Shown piece after piece: positions 12,101 to 23,098 of a stretch of DNA of 64,000 nucleotides. Each line of letters begins with the position of its first letter. Positions within the stretch are counted from its first letter, which is position 1. Source of the stretch: Amorphophallus konjac. Lineage: Eukaryota; Streptophyta; Magnoliopsida; Alismatales; Araceae. Both the position numbers and the translations under genes were made by a program. The notes under the pieces are model-generated. The model did not search any database and was not told where the DNA came from. It saw only the letters and a list, made by a program, of their open reading frames with translations. Location of the stretch: contig CM040123.1 in NCBI GenBank assembly GCA_022559845.1, forward strand, positions 296,472,642 through 296,536,641. The letters are read 5' to 3'.

Positions 12101-13162
12101 ATTGGCATTTAGGGGCAATCATACAGTCGTGAGAACTCCTAAGTGTGCGACCAAATACTACCTAGTGCTATTTCCATGAGGGGCGGTCATATCGTCGTGA
12201 TTTTCCCCTTAGTGCATTGGCCAATCCTATATAGTGCTAGATGTGCAAACGCTCTCGTGATAGTGATGATCGGGAGTAATTGCCATCATAGTACACCTTT
12301 CTACAACTTATTGTTCGTCATGAAAAGATCTTGATTTACCTTATTGGAGGGGTTATCATATCGTCGTCGTGATATTCCCTTAGTGTCTTGGCAAATGCTA
12401 TATAGTGCTTGTAGAAGTAATTGTTCTACTTCTATATCGATCATCATAAATGTTCTTGAATTATCCCATTGATAGTACTCGTTATCTTGTCACAAAGATC
12501 CTTCACAATAATGGATACATTGAAGCTCTCGTGATAGTGTTCGTCATAGAGAGATGAATGTTATATTTCCACATGAATGTTCTTGACCTAACTTGAGAAA
12601 GTGCTTGTGAAGATCTTGCTACACTCTCTTGATTATCATCGTCCTTACTCTTCATGAGGTTATCTAGCGTCTTGCTTACTCGTATGTTTATTATAGTTCT
12701 TGAATTTATCTCGTGTTATTATAGTTCTCGATTTCTATATCTTGCATGACCTGCATGGGCATGTTAAACTATAATTGACTTAAAGCTAGCTTGAAAGCAT
12801 GAGATATTAAGTCCTATTGAGCGTTCGCTCACCTTGTATTTTTCAATGTTTTTCAGGTAATGACCTAAGTGACGACGAGACCGAACATGATGGGCAAGGG
12901 CAAGAGTGAAGAGAACTCTCACATCTAGATGAACCGTCTAGTGTTGTTATCTTGCGTCTTATGTCACATTGTAGTTATTCTTTATTGAGTCTTTCCGCTT
13001 ATTATGGGCCCGAATATGTAAAGAACTTATATTTGAAATGAAATTTATTATTTGTCTAAATTGTGTTTTGTGGAAATGACTATGCTCTGATTGACATGAC
13101 TGTTTAACTGCCACGTTCCGAGCAAACGACACGTTCCGCTGCTATCGGTTCGGGGCGTGACA
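9182..13162 (+). repeat. Array LTR3 (complete, 3981 bases)
   Basis: It has the same termini as LTR2 (TGTAGCACCCCG ... GGGGCGTGACA). It shares with LTR4, but not LTR1 or LTR2, the variant TTTACAAAATG near 11812, and with LTR2 most of its centre. A small unit (CGT CGT) is duplicated near 12362. The AT run near 11180 differs in length from the other LTRs. Confidence 0.93.
10026..10033 (+). promoter_or_regulatory. Putative TATA box of LTR3
   Basis: TATAAATA at the position homologous to the site in LTR2, followed by the same downstream sequence. Confidence 0.55.
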
Positions 13163-13167
13163 GAAGG

Positions 13168-13180
13168 TGGTATCAGAGCC
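13168..13180 (+). other. Primer binding site, array unit 3
   Basis: TGGTATCAGAGCC lies five bases after the end of LTR3. Confidence 0.9.
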
Positions 13181-13368
13181 TAGGCTTTCTAAATCCCTAG
13201 GTCATCAGGTTCAAGTCCTAGATTGAGTCGTCCTTGTCAGTTATCCTATAGGAACCCCGTGAGATTTGGGTAGAGCTATGGGTTAAATGATAAAATATGT
13301 TACATTCGCGTTAGATACCTGCCAAGATATGAATATCATTAATCCAAACCTTATTCTTGTAGGCTAGA

Positions 13369-14356
13369 ATGGCCGCTGAGAGAGCTCAGTGGAGAGAGAT
13401 GCAACGCACTGTCCAGGGTTTAACGCAAGCCTTGCAACAAGTTGCACAAGGTGGAGCACGGCATGGAGCCGGGGATTTGCATCGGAAGTTCCAAAAGATA
13501 AATCCCCCTAAGTTTAGTGGGTCGACTGACCCGGATGAAGCAGAGAATTGGGTGCAAGAAATAGAGAGGACCTTTAAGGTGATGCAATGCACCGATGAAG
13601 AGAAGGTACTATTAGGAACATATCAATTAGAGAAGGATGCCCGAGTATGGTGGGGATCCGTGGAAGCAATCTTGCCTAACGAGCAAGTTACATGGGACGA
13701 ATTCTTAGAACACTTTAATGAAAGTATTTCTCGGAAAGAATTCGCGAGAAGAAAGCTATGGAATTTGCGCTTTGAAGCAACGTAGTCTGTCAGTCGCCGA
13801 GTATGAAGCGAGGTTTTCTAGATTGGCCCGATATGCACCACACTTGGTTTGCACGGAGAAAATGAGAGCAAAGAGATTTATGAATGGCTTGAAGGTGGAA
13901 CTTATACCTCAACTAGCTCCACTAGAAATTCAAACATATACGGAGATGGTTAGAAAAGCTCAACTCTTGGAAGATGCTATGGATATGATGGAAAGAATCA
14001 AAGGAAAGGCCGCCAAGAAGGATTTACCAAATGGATCCAAGAACAAGGAAAATGTGAGTGGCAAGAAGAGATTTAATGGAGGCAACAAATTCTATGAAAA
14101 TAAGAAACCCCGGAATAATGATCGACAAATTGTTCCGGCCAAGGGGAAATGCAAGAATTGCAAGAAGGGAAGGCACAATCCGGACGAGTGTTGGTATAAA
14201 CTTGGAAAATGCATCCGTTGTGGAAGCATAGATCATAAAATTACTCGATATCCACTCTTAAAGGAAGAAGCACCGCAAGCAACGGAAGGTAACCCTATAA
14301 ACCTATCTCATCTTAAACTTGCAAGAATCGGATATGACCTTAAGTACTTAGCATGA
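13369..14356 (+). pseudogene. gag: gag, array copy 3 (frameshifted)
   Basis: It is nearly identical to copy 2, but two single-base deletions, near 13724 (GAAAGT for GAAAAGT) and near 13769 (TTTGCGC for TTTGCGGC), break it. The first frame runs 13369-13785; the second (13718-14356) carries the rest of the capsid and the nucleocapsid. The last cysteine of the second knuckle is tyrosine (HKITRYP), so that CCHC box is lost while the first is intact. This is the mirror of copy 1, which lost its first knuckle. No intact Gag can be made. Confidence 0.9.
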
Positions 14357-14457
14357 TATGTGAATGATCTAGCCAGAATACATGCTTTAGATATGGTGAT
14401 CTTACCCCACAATTTTGGAAGGGAAACTATGTGAATTTGGGGACCAAATTCTTTTAA

Positions 14458-14468
14458 GTGGGGGAGGG
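14458..14468 (+). other. Polypurine tract, array unit 3
   Basis: GTGGGGGAGGG lies immediately before TGTAGCACCCC of LTR4. Confidence 0.85.
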
Positions 14469-15310
14469 TGTAGCACCCCGGAAATTTATAAAGAATAAAT
14501 ATTAATATTACCATAAAAATAAATATGAAAAAAAATAAAATTTTGGATAATAGATAATGGGTCTACATAATTCAAAGGTTATAAAATTCAAGCCCAGTTA
14601 AAGAACTAGGACTTAATGGGCCTCCATAGAGATACACATAAGTAATTGAGTAAAAAGGATCGAACCCGACTCTGATACCCAAGACAAAAAGGTAAAACCC
14701 AGTAAATTGGATAAATAGTTAAGCTATAAGAAATAAGATCCTTATATATATATGAAGCATACTATTAAATAAATTTAGTTAAAGCTTATTATAACTTTAG
14801 AAAATATGATTAACGGGCCTTAATAAAGGATAAGAACACATGTTAATATACAAGACTAAATCCAACCCAATTATAAAACTGAAAATCTTATAGTATATAT
14901 TTATGGGCCTTCTTAGAGAAGCTTTGAGAAGGTCACGTGGAAACATGGAGGGGCCTTAGTTAATGGGCTAACACACCCATCCACCTTTATCCATATATAA
15001 ACAGGGGGTTTAATTAGAGGGCCTTAGTATAAAGGCATAAGAACCAAATGGGCTTAGAATATAGGTATAAACATATATAGAAATAGATCATACATGGGTT
15101 TTGAAATGAATTAAATGGGCCTTACATATGCTAGGTATGTGGGCTTAAGAAGGCTCCATCGATCATAGAGGAGGTGTTTGAGTTAGTTTAGGAAAAGGAT
15201 ACAGATATGGCAAGAAGGAGAATAGATTAGGAAATGTAACAGCTAATAGGATTCTACAGTGGAAAGTTAAGGATTCTAATTCTATTAGGTTCGAAAGACT
15301 AATGAAACCT

Positions 15311-15318
15311 TATAAATA
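15311..15318 (+). promoter_or_regulatory. Putative TATA box of LTR4
   Basis: TATAAATA at the position homologous to the LTR2 and LTR3 sites. Confidence 0.55.
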
Positions 15319-16452
15319 AAGACCCTACGGGCAATGGCGAGGCCATCGTGGCTTTCCCTGTTGCTCCTACTATTTGTGTCGACCTCCCTCTGTTGTGCGG
15401 GTGCTAACGTCGACGCCATCATATTCCTCGTCTTCTTCCATCGTTGCTGTTGTTGTATGTAGAAGAAGGCTGCTGCCTTCGTCTCTTCCTCCGCGCAGAT
15501 GGATGCATATTAGGTGCTGCTGTCGTTGCCTTGTACGTGTCACGGCTGCGGTTATTATCGTGAAGAAGAAGAGTTCTTCCCCTTCTTCGTCTTGCTGCTG
15601 TAGTTGTAGAGGAAGCTGCAGCAGTTACCGTCATCATCATCCTTCTTCTTCTTTTATTTGTCTGTCAGAGCATCAACGAAGGTAGGCAATCTCCCAAGTT
15701 GAACTTGAATGAATAACATGTTAGATTATTAGAACATATAGATTATTTGATGGGTGTCCCTGCTTTCATATATCGGATGTTTAGACTTGTTTTTGAAACG
15801 TCTGCACTCGTTACGGCATGAAAATAGAATTAACGACCATGTCCGGGTCGTTATTTTGAAGAATAAACGCCCACGAGAAAAGGCGTCAAATAATCCGGGA
15901 CAGCTTGACTGTCGCTAATTCCTGTGGTTTGATAATTAATTATATCACATTAAAAAATTTATATCTATGTAACCTTTTATCTAAAAATTGTATAGTGCAT
16001 ACGACCAGAGTCTCCATATTTTTCCTTAAATTTTCATGCCTTTATATAGATATTAACTAATAATATTAACTAGTTAATTAATTTAATGAGTTTATAATAG
16101 TTACACGGCGAATCTAAAAATACACTGTAGCGGTTAGTTATAGAGTTTTGCTTTGTTTGACCTTTTCATGGGCATCGGAGTGTCCTTTGATCATGAAAAT
16201 TTATGGCGTACTATTGGGGTGGAGACCGAGGTAGTGAAAGTGGTTGCACCATTTTTCATGCCCCCTATCTCAAGATCCCCGTCTCTCAACGATAAATTAT
16301 TTTGAACGTCTGTTTAGGTAGAGTTTTTCGAGCCCGTCATTTCGGTATATTATAAGCTCGATTCCGACATAGTTACGTCGAGAAACGAGAGGGTTGAAAA
16401 TCGAACTTTTTTTGAAATAACGACCAACTGTAGGTCGTCAAATTCAATTTGG

Positions 16453-16474
16453 ACGCCACTGTACAGTGGCGTCA
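16453..16474 (+). repeat. Perfect inverted repeat inside LTR4's divergent patch
   Basis: GACGCCACTG is followed by two bases and then CAGTGGCGTC, a 10-base stem. Other LTR copies have a weaker GACG/CGTC arrangement around a different sequence here. Confidence 0.75.
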
Positions 16475-18465
16475 GATTAACTAATATATATATATATATA
16501 TATATATCATGTATGTGTATCTTTGAAAATCCATATTTATTAAAATATGCAACATAAAATTATAAAATATATATTTTTAGAATCTTGATTTTTTTCTCCT
16601 AATTATCATATATTTTATTTTTCTAAATTATTTTATATAAATTAAGGTCTCTTTGAATGTATATTTTTGAAATTATTCAATTAAATAGATATTGACGGAA
16701 TTCTTGTTAAATAAATTAAGTTAAAAATCATAGAATTAACGTCCCTCCAAGTGGTTGCTAATTAATAAATGACACTACTCACGGATGTAAATTAATATAA
16801 GTTTATTTAATTATAGTTAATTATAGAATTTGATGGACGTGAATTCTATAATTAACGCATTCATGTTCTCACCGTTTTCTTCCGGTTTTGACCCATACCT
16901 CGGGTCTTTTGGCACTTTCATCTCACGTCCGTAGATGGAGTCCCTGTTTCATGATTGGTTCACGTTATATACCTCAACTCTCGGTGACATACGAGCCCTC
17001 CATTGGATATTCTGTTCCTTCGGACTGGCAAGTTAGTCATTGGGACCTCCGTAAGTCTCCTCGTAGCCTTGGATTCCCTCAAGGCCGACTGAGCTGGTTG
17101 TACCTAATCACCCAGATTTACAAAATGTCATGGTTTTCATCTGGTTTATTGATATATCATCCTTATTACAAGTTCTATCCTTGAACTCTATGTTCCATGA
17201 AATCTATCTTAATGTTCTTACATGCTTGATCCTTGAAATTCTTGGCCATTAATATGGAATTAGTCTAGACTAAATGTCAGGGGCTATGGGTCCCACTAAA
17301 ATGACATTTTAAATGCTACGGGTCCTGATCTAACCCTATTGGGCGAGGTAAAGTCCAAACGTTACCGGTATATGATGATCGGGTGCTAGCATTCACCAAT
17401 TCAGTTATTGGCATTTAGGGGCAATCATACAGTCATGAGAACTCCTAAGTGTGCGACCAAATACTACCTAGTGCTATTTCCATGAGGGGCGGTCATATCG
17501 TCGTGATTTTCCCCTTAGTGCATTGGCCAATCCTATATAGTGCTAGATGTGCAAACGCTCTCGTGATAGTGATGATCGGGAGTAATTGCCATCATAGTAC
17601 ACCTTTCTACAACTTATTGTTCGTCATGAAAAGATCTTGATTTGCCTTATTGGAGGGGTTATCATATCATCGTGACATTCCCTTAGTGTCTTGGCAAATG
17701 CTATATAGTGCTTGTAGAAGTAATTGTTCTACTTCTATATCGATCATCATAAATGTTCTTGAATTATCCCATTGATAGTACTCGTTATCTTGTCACAAAG
17801 ATCCTTCACAATAATGGATACATTGAAGCTCTCGTGATAGTGTTCGTCATAGAGAGATGAATGTTATATTTCCTCATGAATGCTCTTGACCTAACTTGAG
17901 AAAGTGCTTGTGAAGATCTTGCTATACTCTCTTGATTATCATCGTCTTTACTCTTCATGAGGTTATCTAGCATCTTGCTTACTCGTTTGTTTATTATAGT
18001 TCTTGAATTTATCTCGTGTTATTATAGTTCTAGATTTCTATATCTTGCATGACCTGCATGAGCATGTTAAACTATAATTGACTTAAAGCTAGCTTGGAAG
18101 CATGAGATATTAAGTCCTACTGAGCGTTCGCTCACCCTGCGTTTTTTAATATTTTTCAGGTAATGACCTTAGTGACGACGAGACCGAACATGATGGGCAA
18201 GGGAAAGAGTGAAGAGAACTCTAACATCTAGATGAACCATCTAGTCTTGTTATCTTGTGTCTTATGTCTCATTGTAGTTATTCTTTATTAAGTCTTTCCG
18301 CTTATTATGGGCCCGAATATGTAAAGAACTTATATTTGAAATGAAATTTATTTTTTGTCCAAATTGTGTTTTGTGGAAATGACTATGCTCTGATTGACAT
18401 GACTATTTAACTGCCACGTTCCGAGCAAACGACACGTTCCGCTGCTCTCGGTTCGGGGCGTGACA

Positions 18466-19132
18466 CTTTCAATCAATTTCTCCTCTCTTTGTTCAGATTC
18501 AAGTTTCTCATCTAACAGATTTTTGTTTTCTTCTTTAAGAGAAGCAATTAATTCTTCCTTCAATTTCAATTTAGATTGAAGATCATTATTCACATTTTTT
18601 GCAGACACACATCTATCACAGGAATTTTCAACCTTTTTAATTTGAACCTTTAATTCATCATTTTCATGCTTCAATGACTTTATTTCAGTTGTCTTGATTT
18701 TCTTTATTTTCTTCTTTTCAGATTTGAAAGAGTCATCAATTCTTCAAAGGTGATTTCGTCAGAGCCAGAACATACCAGTGATGAAGACTCATCCAGTTGA
18801 TCACTATTGTGATCTCTGACCATAAGACATGCGTCATCTTGCATATCAGTTCAGACCTTCAACTTGTCTAAAATTTCTTTAGCACTCCTGCACACATTCA
18901 CACTAGGAAGGAAGTTAGCGTCTATCGCCCTTTTTACCATCTCCAGGGCTTTCAAGTTTTCCGCATTCTTAAGTCTTTCAACAATAGTCCATATGGATGA
19001 ATCCTCTGGAACATTGTATGGACTGTGCGCGATCAAGACCCATAAGTTCGAATCTACAGAGATTACATAATCTCTGAACTTTCCTAGCCAACTGTAAAAA
19101 CTAGAACCGTCAAATCTCCGTGGTTCGGCCAT
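18466..19132 (-). pseudogene. gag: Element A gag, N-terminal part and coiled coil (broken)
   Basis: The start at 19132 gives MAEPRRFDGSSFYSWLGKF, the opening of a copia Gag. The N-terminal domain runs to RSAKEILDKL and a stop at 18851. Shifted frames then hold DDACLMV and a Glu/Lys-rich coiled coil (18466-18674) cut by the array. The usual middle of Gag and the CCHC knuckle are missing: the N-domain passes directly to the CLM-type motif that follows the knuckle in B and F. Element E shows the same shortened plan. It is not functional as it stands. Confidence 0.75.
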
Positions 19133-19227
19133 GGAAACAGATTTAAAACAAAGACAAGAACACAATGGATGCACCAAAGATACATGATCTGATCTGTAGA
19201 TCATTGGATCTAAGGACACAGAAACCC

Positions 19228-19240
19228 GCTCTGATATCAA
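19228..19240 (-). other. Element A primer binding site
   Basis: The minus-strand read TTGATATCAGAGC directly follows the LTR end (CTAACA). It is a one-base variant of the usual TTGGTATCAGAGC. Confidence 0.75.
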
Positions 19241-19270
19241 TTGTTAGGATTGATGATCCGCTTAGAATGA

Positions 19271-19296
19271 GATCCAGAGGGGGTGGTGAATGGATC
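19271..19296 (-). promoter_or_regulatory. C-tract hairpin near the LTR end of A
   Basis: Arms GATCCA and TGGATC flank a C-rich loop on the minus strand. In B, E and I the arms are GATCTA/TAGATC, a compensatory pair change at matching stem positions. Confidence 0.6.
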
Positions 19297-19477
19297 CCAC
19301 AAAAACTTTTAGGAAATTTATGAATAATTCACGTTCTAAACCAATTTGAATTCACAATTAACCTTTACTGAAATCATTCCTAGGCATTCATCTATCGAAA
19401 CAGATAGGCAATGAAACTATCACACAAGAAGGATGCAAGGGGATTTTTAGGTGGTTTGGTTTTCACCTACATCCACC

Positions 19478-19499
19478 CCACACTAAGACCTGAGTGTGG
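19478..19499 (-). promoter_or_regulatory. Conserved LTR stem-loop of A
   Basis: Arms CCACACT and AGTGTGG are followed on the minus strand by GGGTGGATGTAGG and, after a short gap, ACCACCTAAAAATC. It is homologous to the CCTCACC/GGTGAGG stem of E, H and I, with T-A changed to A-T on both arms. Confidence 0.6.
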
Positions 19500-20037
19500 C
19501 TTACTGCTACCTAATAGCTTGAAACCGCTGCGCACCATAGCTTACGTCTGCTGCGCACCACAGCTTGCGTCCGCTGTGCATCACAGCTTGCGTACATACC
19601 GCTGAGCCTCACAACTTGCTGTCCAAGGTATCCACCTCGCCCGCTGACCATTATAGCTTAGCTCTGCTGACTCACAGCTTGACGAAATCAGAAAAAGAAA
19701 AATGAAAGATGAACTTCAGCAACAGAAAGCTCGAAATTCAAACTGAAAAGTATAGCTCACGCAGGAGCAGATCTGGCTTGGATCTGATTCAAGAACCAGT
19801 AGAACTGATCTTCAAATCTTCAGACTCCTCTTCTCAGGCTTGCTCTATTTCTTCCTCTTCTCTCTAGCTCTCACTGAAACTACGGTACTCTGCTTTCTTG
19901 ATTCTCAGATGTTCACTCTTTCTTTTTCAGCTTATCTCTTTTTCTTCTTCTTCTTCAAACTTCCTCTCTTGGAGAAGCTTCCTCAATCCCCCTTTCTCTT
20001 GTATTCGTCTCTTTCTAGATCTGAGGAATCTGGCCTC

Positions 20038-20045
20038 AATTTATA
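20038..20045 (-). promoter_or_regulatory. Putative TATA box of element A LTR
   Basis: The minus-strand TATAAATT lies downstream of the U3 tandem repeats. Confidence 0.5.
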
Positions 20046-20344
20046 GGCCGCGAAAGATTGGGCGCGTGGAACACATGTTTCCCGCCCAGAAATTCTAACA
20101 AGAGTGCGCTGAATGAATTCCATGTGTTAGATGCTGAAGATGTGCTGTCCACGTGGCTACGTCTCTAGTCCAGACTAGCCTTGGGTCACGTGCCGATATG
20201 TTAGGAGCTTAAGTCACGCGATCATCTGAGTGTGAGCCTTCCAGCCTTTTATGTTAGATTCTGGGTCCGCAGTGACTTGATCCTACCAATCAGAATAGAG
20301 GCATTTAGTCGAACACTTTGTGAGCTAGAGTTCATAGGAACATT

Positions 20345-21085
20345 CATATGCACAGAATTATTATATGAATGAGACAAAACGTGCACCGACTAGGGACATG
20401 CATAGACTTGAATGCACAAACCTTTTAAATGCATTAGGCAAACGTGCACTGACCTTTATATGCATAAGACAAAGATGTGCACCGACCCTTACATGCATAA
20501 GACAAAACGTGCACCGGCCTTAATATGCAAGATGCAAAGAGTGCACCGACTTTTGTATGCGCATGATAAAACGTGCACCGACCTTCTATGCGTTTCTTAC
20601 AGAGCCATGCACCGAATATGTATGCAGTCATAAAAAATGCACCGACTTTTGTATGCATGAGACAGAACGTGCACCGACCCTTTGCATGCGTATGGCAAAA
20701 CATGCACTGACCTATATATATGCATGATGCAAAAAATTGCACTCACCTTTATATGCGTAAGGCAAAATGTGCACCGATTACATGTGCATTCTACAAAAAT
20801 TGCACCGACCTTGTGTGCTTCTCTTCAGAGGTGTGCACCGACCTATATGTATGCATAAACATAAACGTGCACTAACCTAACAGTCATATGTGCACAGACC
20901 TTTGTTATACATATGCTCAGACCAACAATGTGCTCGGACCAAAAACATGCTCAGACCTAGTAGCAAGACATGCACCGACCTAATATGCATTGAGCTCATA
21001 TGTGCACCGACTTCAATGGCATGAAGCAAGATGTGCTTCGACCTCAATATGCACAACACAGAAAGTACATCGACCTTAGTGCTAT
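20345..21085 (-). repeat. Degenerate tandem repeat in A's U3
   Basis: About twenty units of roughly 30-40 bases share a plus-strand core GTGCACCGACC followed by variable TATATGCAT- and GACAAAA-like words. The units drift in sequence and spacing. It lies between the LTR start and the TATA box, as do the different repeats in F, E, H and I. Confidence 0.85.
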
Positions 21086-21175
21086 CAGACACAAATGAGA
21101 TTTGATTGAGGTATTTATACATTTCAATCTTAACATGATTAATAGAATGTCATTATCAAAACTAGGGTTCCAACA

Positions 21176-23084
21176 CTAAACACGCTGACACACAGCTTAC
21201 GGGCGCACAAGGCCAACCACGAAATAGAAACACCTTCTGTTTGTCTCCCTACAGTACCAGGTAGGGACTGAAACCACAGACTGGAGCACCCTCCGTCTGT
21301 CTTCCTACAACACCTTGTAGGGACAATTCAAGGTAGCAATGGCAAAGGGTTCAAACTGAAAAAGAGATAACATAAAACAAAACCCAGATAGGAAATGGAA
21401 TTCTCGAGCAGAATGAAAAATGGCCCTGTCTAGAATCTGGATGGCGGTCTACGCTTCTTCCAGATGGAGTGCTTCCTAGGAGAGCAGGTTCTCCTTCACA
21501 GGAAGCTGGAGCTGATGATGTCCTTCTTCGCAGGATGAAGAAGGCAGGTTGAAGCTTGCTTCGACCTTCCCCAGCAGCTCCACCTTTCAGCAGCTTGCTT
21601 TGACCTATGCAAGCAGCTCCACGGGCTCCTCTCCTTCCTCTATCTTTTCTTCTTCTCCCCGTCTCAACTTCACTTCTTCGAACATGCCTCTTCTCTTCTT
21701 TCTCTCTTATCTTCTGGTAGGATGAAGAAGGGTAGGATGAAGTCTTGCTTCAAGCTTGAACGTTCTCAGCTACAAACTCCACGTTCAGCAGTAGCTTGGC
21801 TTTTTCCTTCATGAAGGCTTCTTCTCTTCGCAAGTAGCTTCACGTTCTCCTCCTCTTCTCTTTGCTTGAGTTCGATGCCCGCACCTTCTATGCTGCAAGC
21901 TCCCACAGAAAATGTCTCCCACGCGCTGCCATTTTGTTCCAAACAATCTTCTCTTTTTGCATGAGAAGTACATGGTAGGTAGCCCCTGATTTGGAAGGAA
22001 ACCATCTGGACCGTCCATCATGGTAGAAGACTTCCTGATCTTGAGCAAGTTGGCCACTGATTGGCTTAGAAGTGATAAGGTACTTTGAGTTCCTATTGGC
22101 TGGTCAATCACCTTCGTCTGGTACACAGTAGGTACAAGACTTTCTCCTCAAGGTATGACCCCTTTTCGGATAAAGACATTTTCTAGGTGATTTCCCATTG
22201 GTCCAGCTGGAAAGCAAGTATCTTTTGTGCCAATTGGTCTTCTAGAACCTTGTACCATCGAAGGATGTCCCTTTTAGTGATTTGGAATGGGACTATTAGG
22301 CCCAAATCCCCTTTTCGTGCAAGTATGAAAAGGATGCTTCCGAAAATCACGTTGAGTGCGTTGATGCAGTGGATCGCTGCGTCAATGCACCTTTCTTCGC
22401 ATCGGCCACTGCTACCACTGGAGCCATTGCTGCGTTGATGCAGTTGTTCCGCTGCATCGACGCCTCCTTCAAGAGCACAGCACCCTTCCCTGCTTCAAAG
22501 AAGCTGCATCGATGTAGTTGCTCTGCTGGGTTGACGCCGGCTTCATCTTCTACCAGTCTTCATGAGGCTGCGTCAACTCAGGGGATCGTTGCGTTGATGC
22601 ACCCTTCAAGAACACAGCACCCTTGCCAGCCTCAAAGAGGCTGCGTCGATGCAGCCTTTTGACATCAGCAAAGCTGCGTCGATGCAACCTTCTAGCTTTA
22701 GCACAGCTGCATCGAGGCAGCCTTCTGGCTTCAGTACAGCTGCGTCGAGGCACCTTCTAGCTTCAATAAAGCTGCGTCGAGGCAGCCTTCTTTCTTCAAC
22801 AAAGCTGCATCGAGGCAGCCTTCTAGCTTCTTATTTGGCCATTGCTTTGATCAAGAACGATCCTGACCTTACAAAAACTCATGGATCTTCATTGATTAAC
22901 ATTGTCAAAAACAACATATGAATCTCAAGAATCAAAACGTATAAAACTCAAAGAGCAAAAAATGTATGAAACTTAAGGTTCAATGACATGTGAAATTCAT
23001 GGATCAACAACACACTTGAAATGCCATCATCAACAATATGTATGACTCATAGTTTTAACATCTTTAAAACACATGGACATAACA
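21176..23084 (-). repeat. Element B 3' LTR (about 280 bases missing)
   Basis: The minus-strand start TGTTATGTCC (23084) directly follows the PPT. Positions 21176-21949 match the 5' LTR at 32542-33345, except for a 30-base indel near 32930 and scattered changes. The remainder past the A insertion is outside the window. U3 holds tandem GCTGCGTCGATGCAGC-like repeats. Confidence 0.87.
22350..22830 (-). repeat. Palindromic tandem repeats in B's U3
   Basis: About a dozen units carry GCTGCGTCGATGCAGC or a near variant, followed by CTTCTAGCTTCA-like spacer. The core is itself partly self-complementary (GCTGC/GCAGC). The array lies in U3, the same place as the unrelated repeats of the other copia LTRs. 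Confidence 0.8.
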
Positions 23085-23098
23085 TTCTCCCCCTTTTT
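23085..23098 (-). other. Element B polypurine tract
   Basis: The minus-strand read AAAAAGGGGGAGAA immediately precedes the 3' LTR start. Extra copies of the same motif lie at about 23192, 24602 and 24663, a pattern known for Sireviruses. Confidence 0.8.

Larger units (their letters stand above)
1..18465 (+). mobile_element. Tandem array of gag-only (TR-GAG-like) LTR retrotransposons sharing LTRs
   Basis: Four LTRs (the first cut by the window edge) alternate with three short internal regions in the order LTR-gag-LTR-gag-LTR-gag-LTR. LTR starts at 3916, 9182 and 14469 give periods of 5266 and 5287 bases. Each internal region starts with a PBS (TGGTATCAGAGCC), holds one gag frame with two CCHC knuckles, and ends with a PPT (GTGGGGGAGGG). 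No protease, reverse transcriptase or integrase is present. Such non-autonomous elements are known in plants as TR-GAG. Neighbouring units share one LTR, which points to unequal recombination between LTRs rather than separate insertions. The right edge enters the gag of element A after TGACA at 18465. The left edge is outside the window, so the number of units is unknown. Confidence 0.9.
14469..18465 (+). repeat. Array LTR4 (terminal, 3997 bases)
   Basis: It has the same termini as the other LTRs; the final TGACA at 18465 abuts CTTTC of element A's gag instead of a PBS, so it is the outer 3' LTR. From about 16195 to 16560 the sequence departs sharply from LTR1-3 (for example GCGTACTATTGGGGTGGAGA), then returns to close match. 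The odd patch includes a perfect hairpin at about 16453-16474. Confidence 0.92.
18466..21175 (-). mobile_element. Element A: copia/Sirevirus-like LTR retrotransposon, 5' end only
   Basis: On the minus strand this is a 5' LTR (19242-21175), PBS, and the start of gag, cut at 18466 by the gag-only array. The rest of A must lie left of the array, outside the window. Its LTR is inserted in element B's 3' LTR between matches to B positions 32541 and 32542, with ctaaa at 21176 as the candidate target duplication. Confidence 0.85.
19242..21175 (-). repeat. Element A 5' LTR (1934 bases)
   Basis: On the minus strand it starts TGTTGGAACCCTAGTTTTGA and ends ...CTAACA before the PBS. U3 carries a tandem repeat (20345-21085). 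A TATA-like TATAAATT lies at 20045-20038. The R-U5 part has repeats with the core GCTGTGGTGCGCAGC near 19520-19600, the stem-loop CCACACT/AGTGTGG and a C-tract hairpin. Ends, PBS and internal modules agree. Confidence 0.88.

Noticed and set aside
18466..18470. CTTTC as the array's target duplication
   Set aside because: The left end of the array is outside the window, so it cannot be confirmed.
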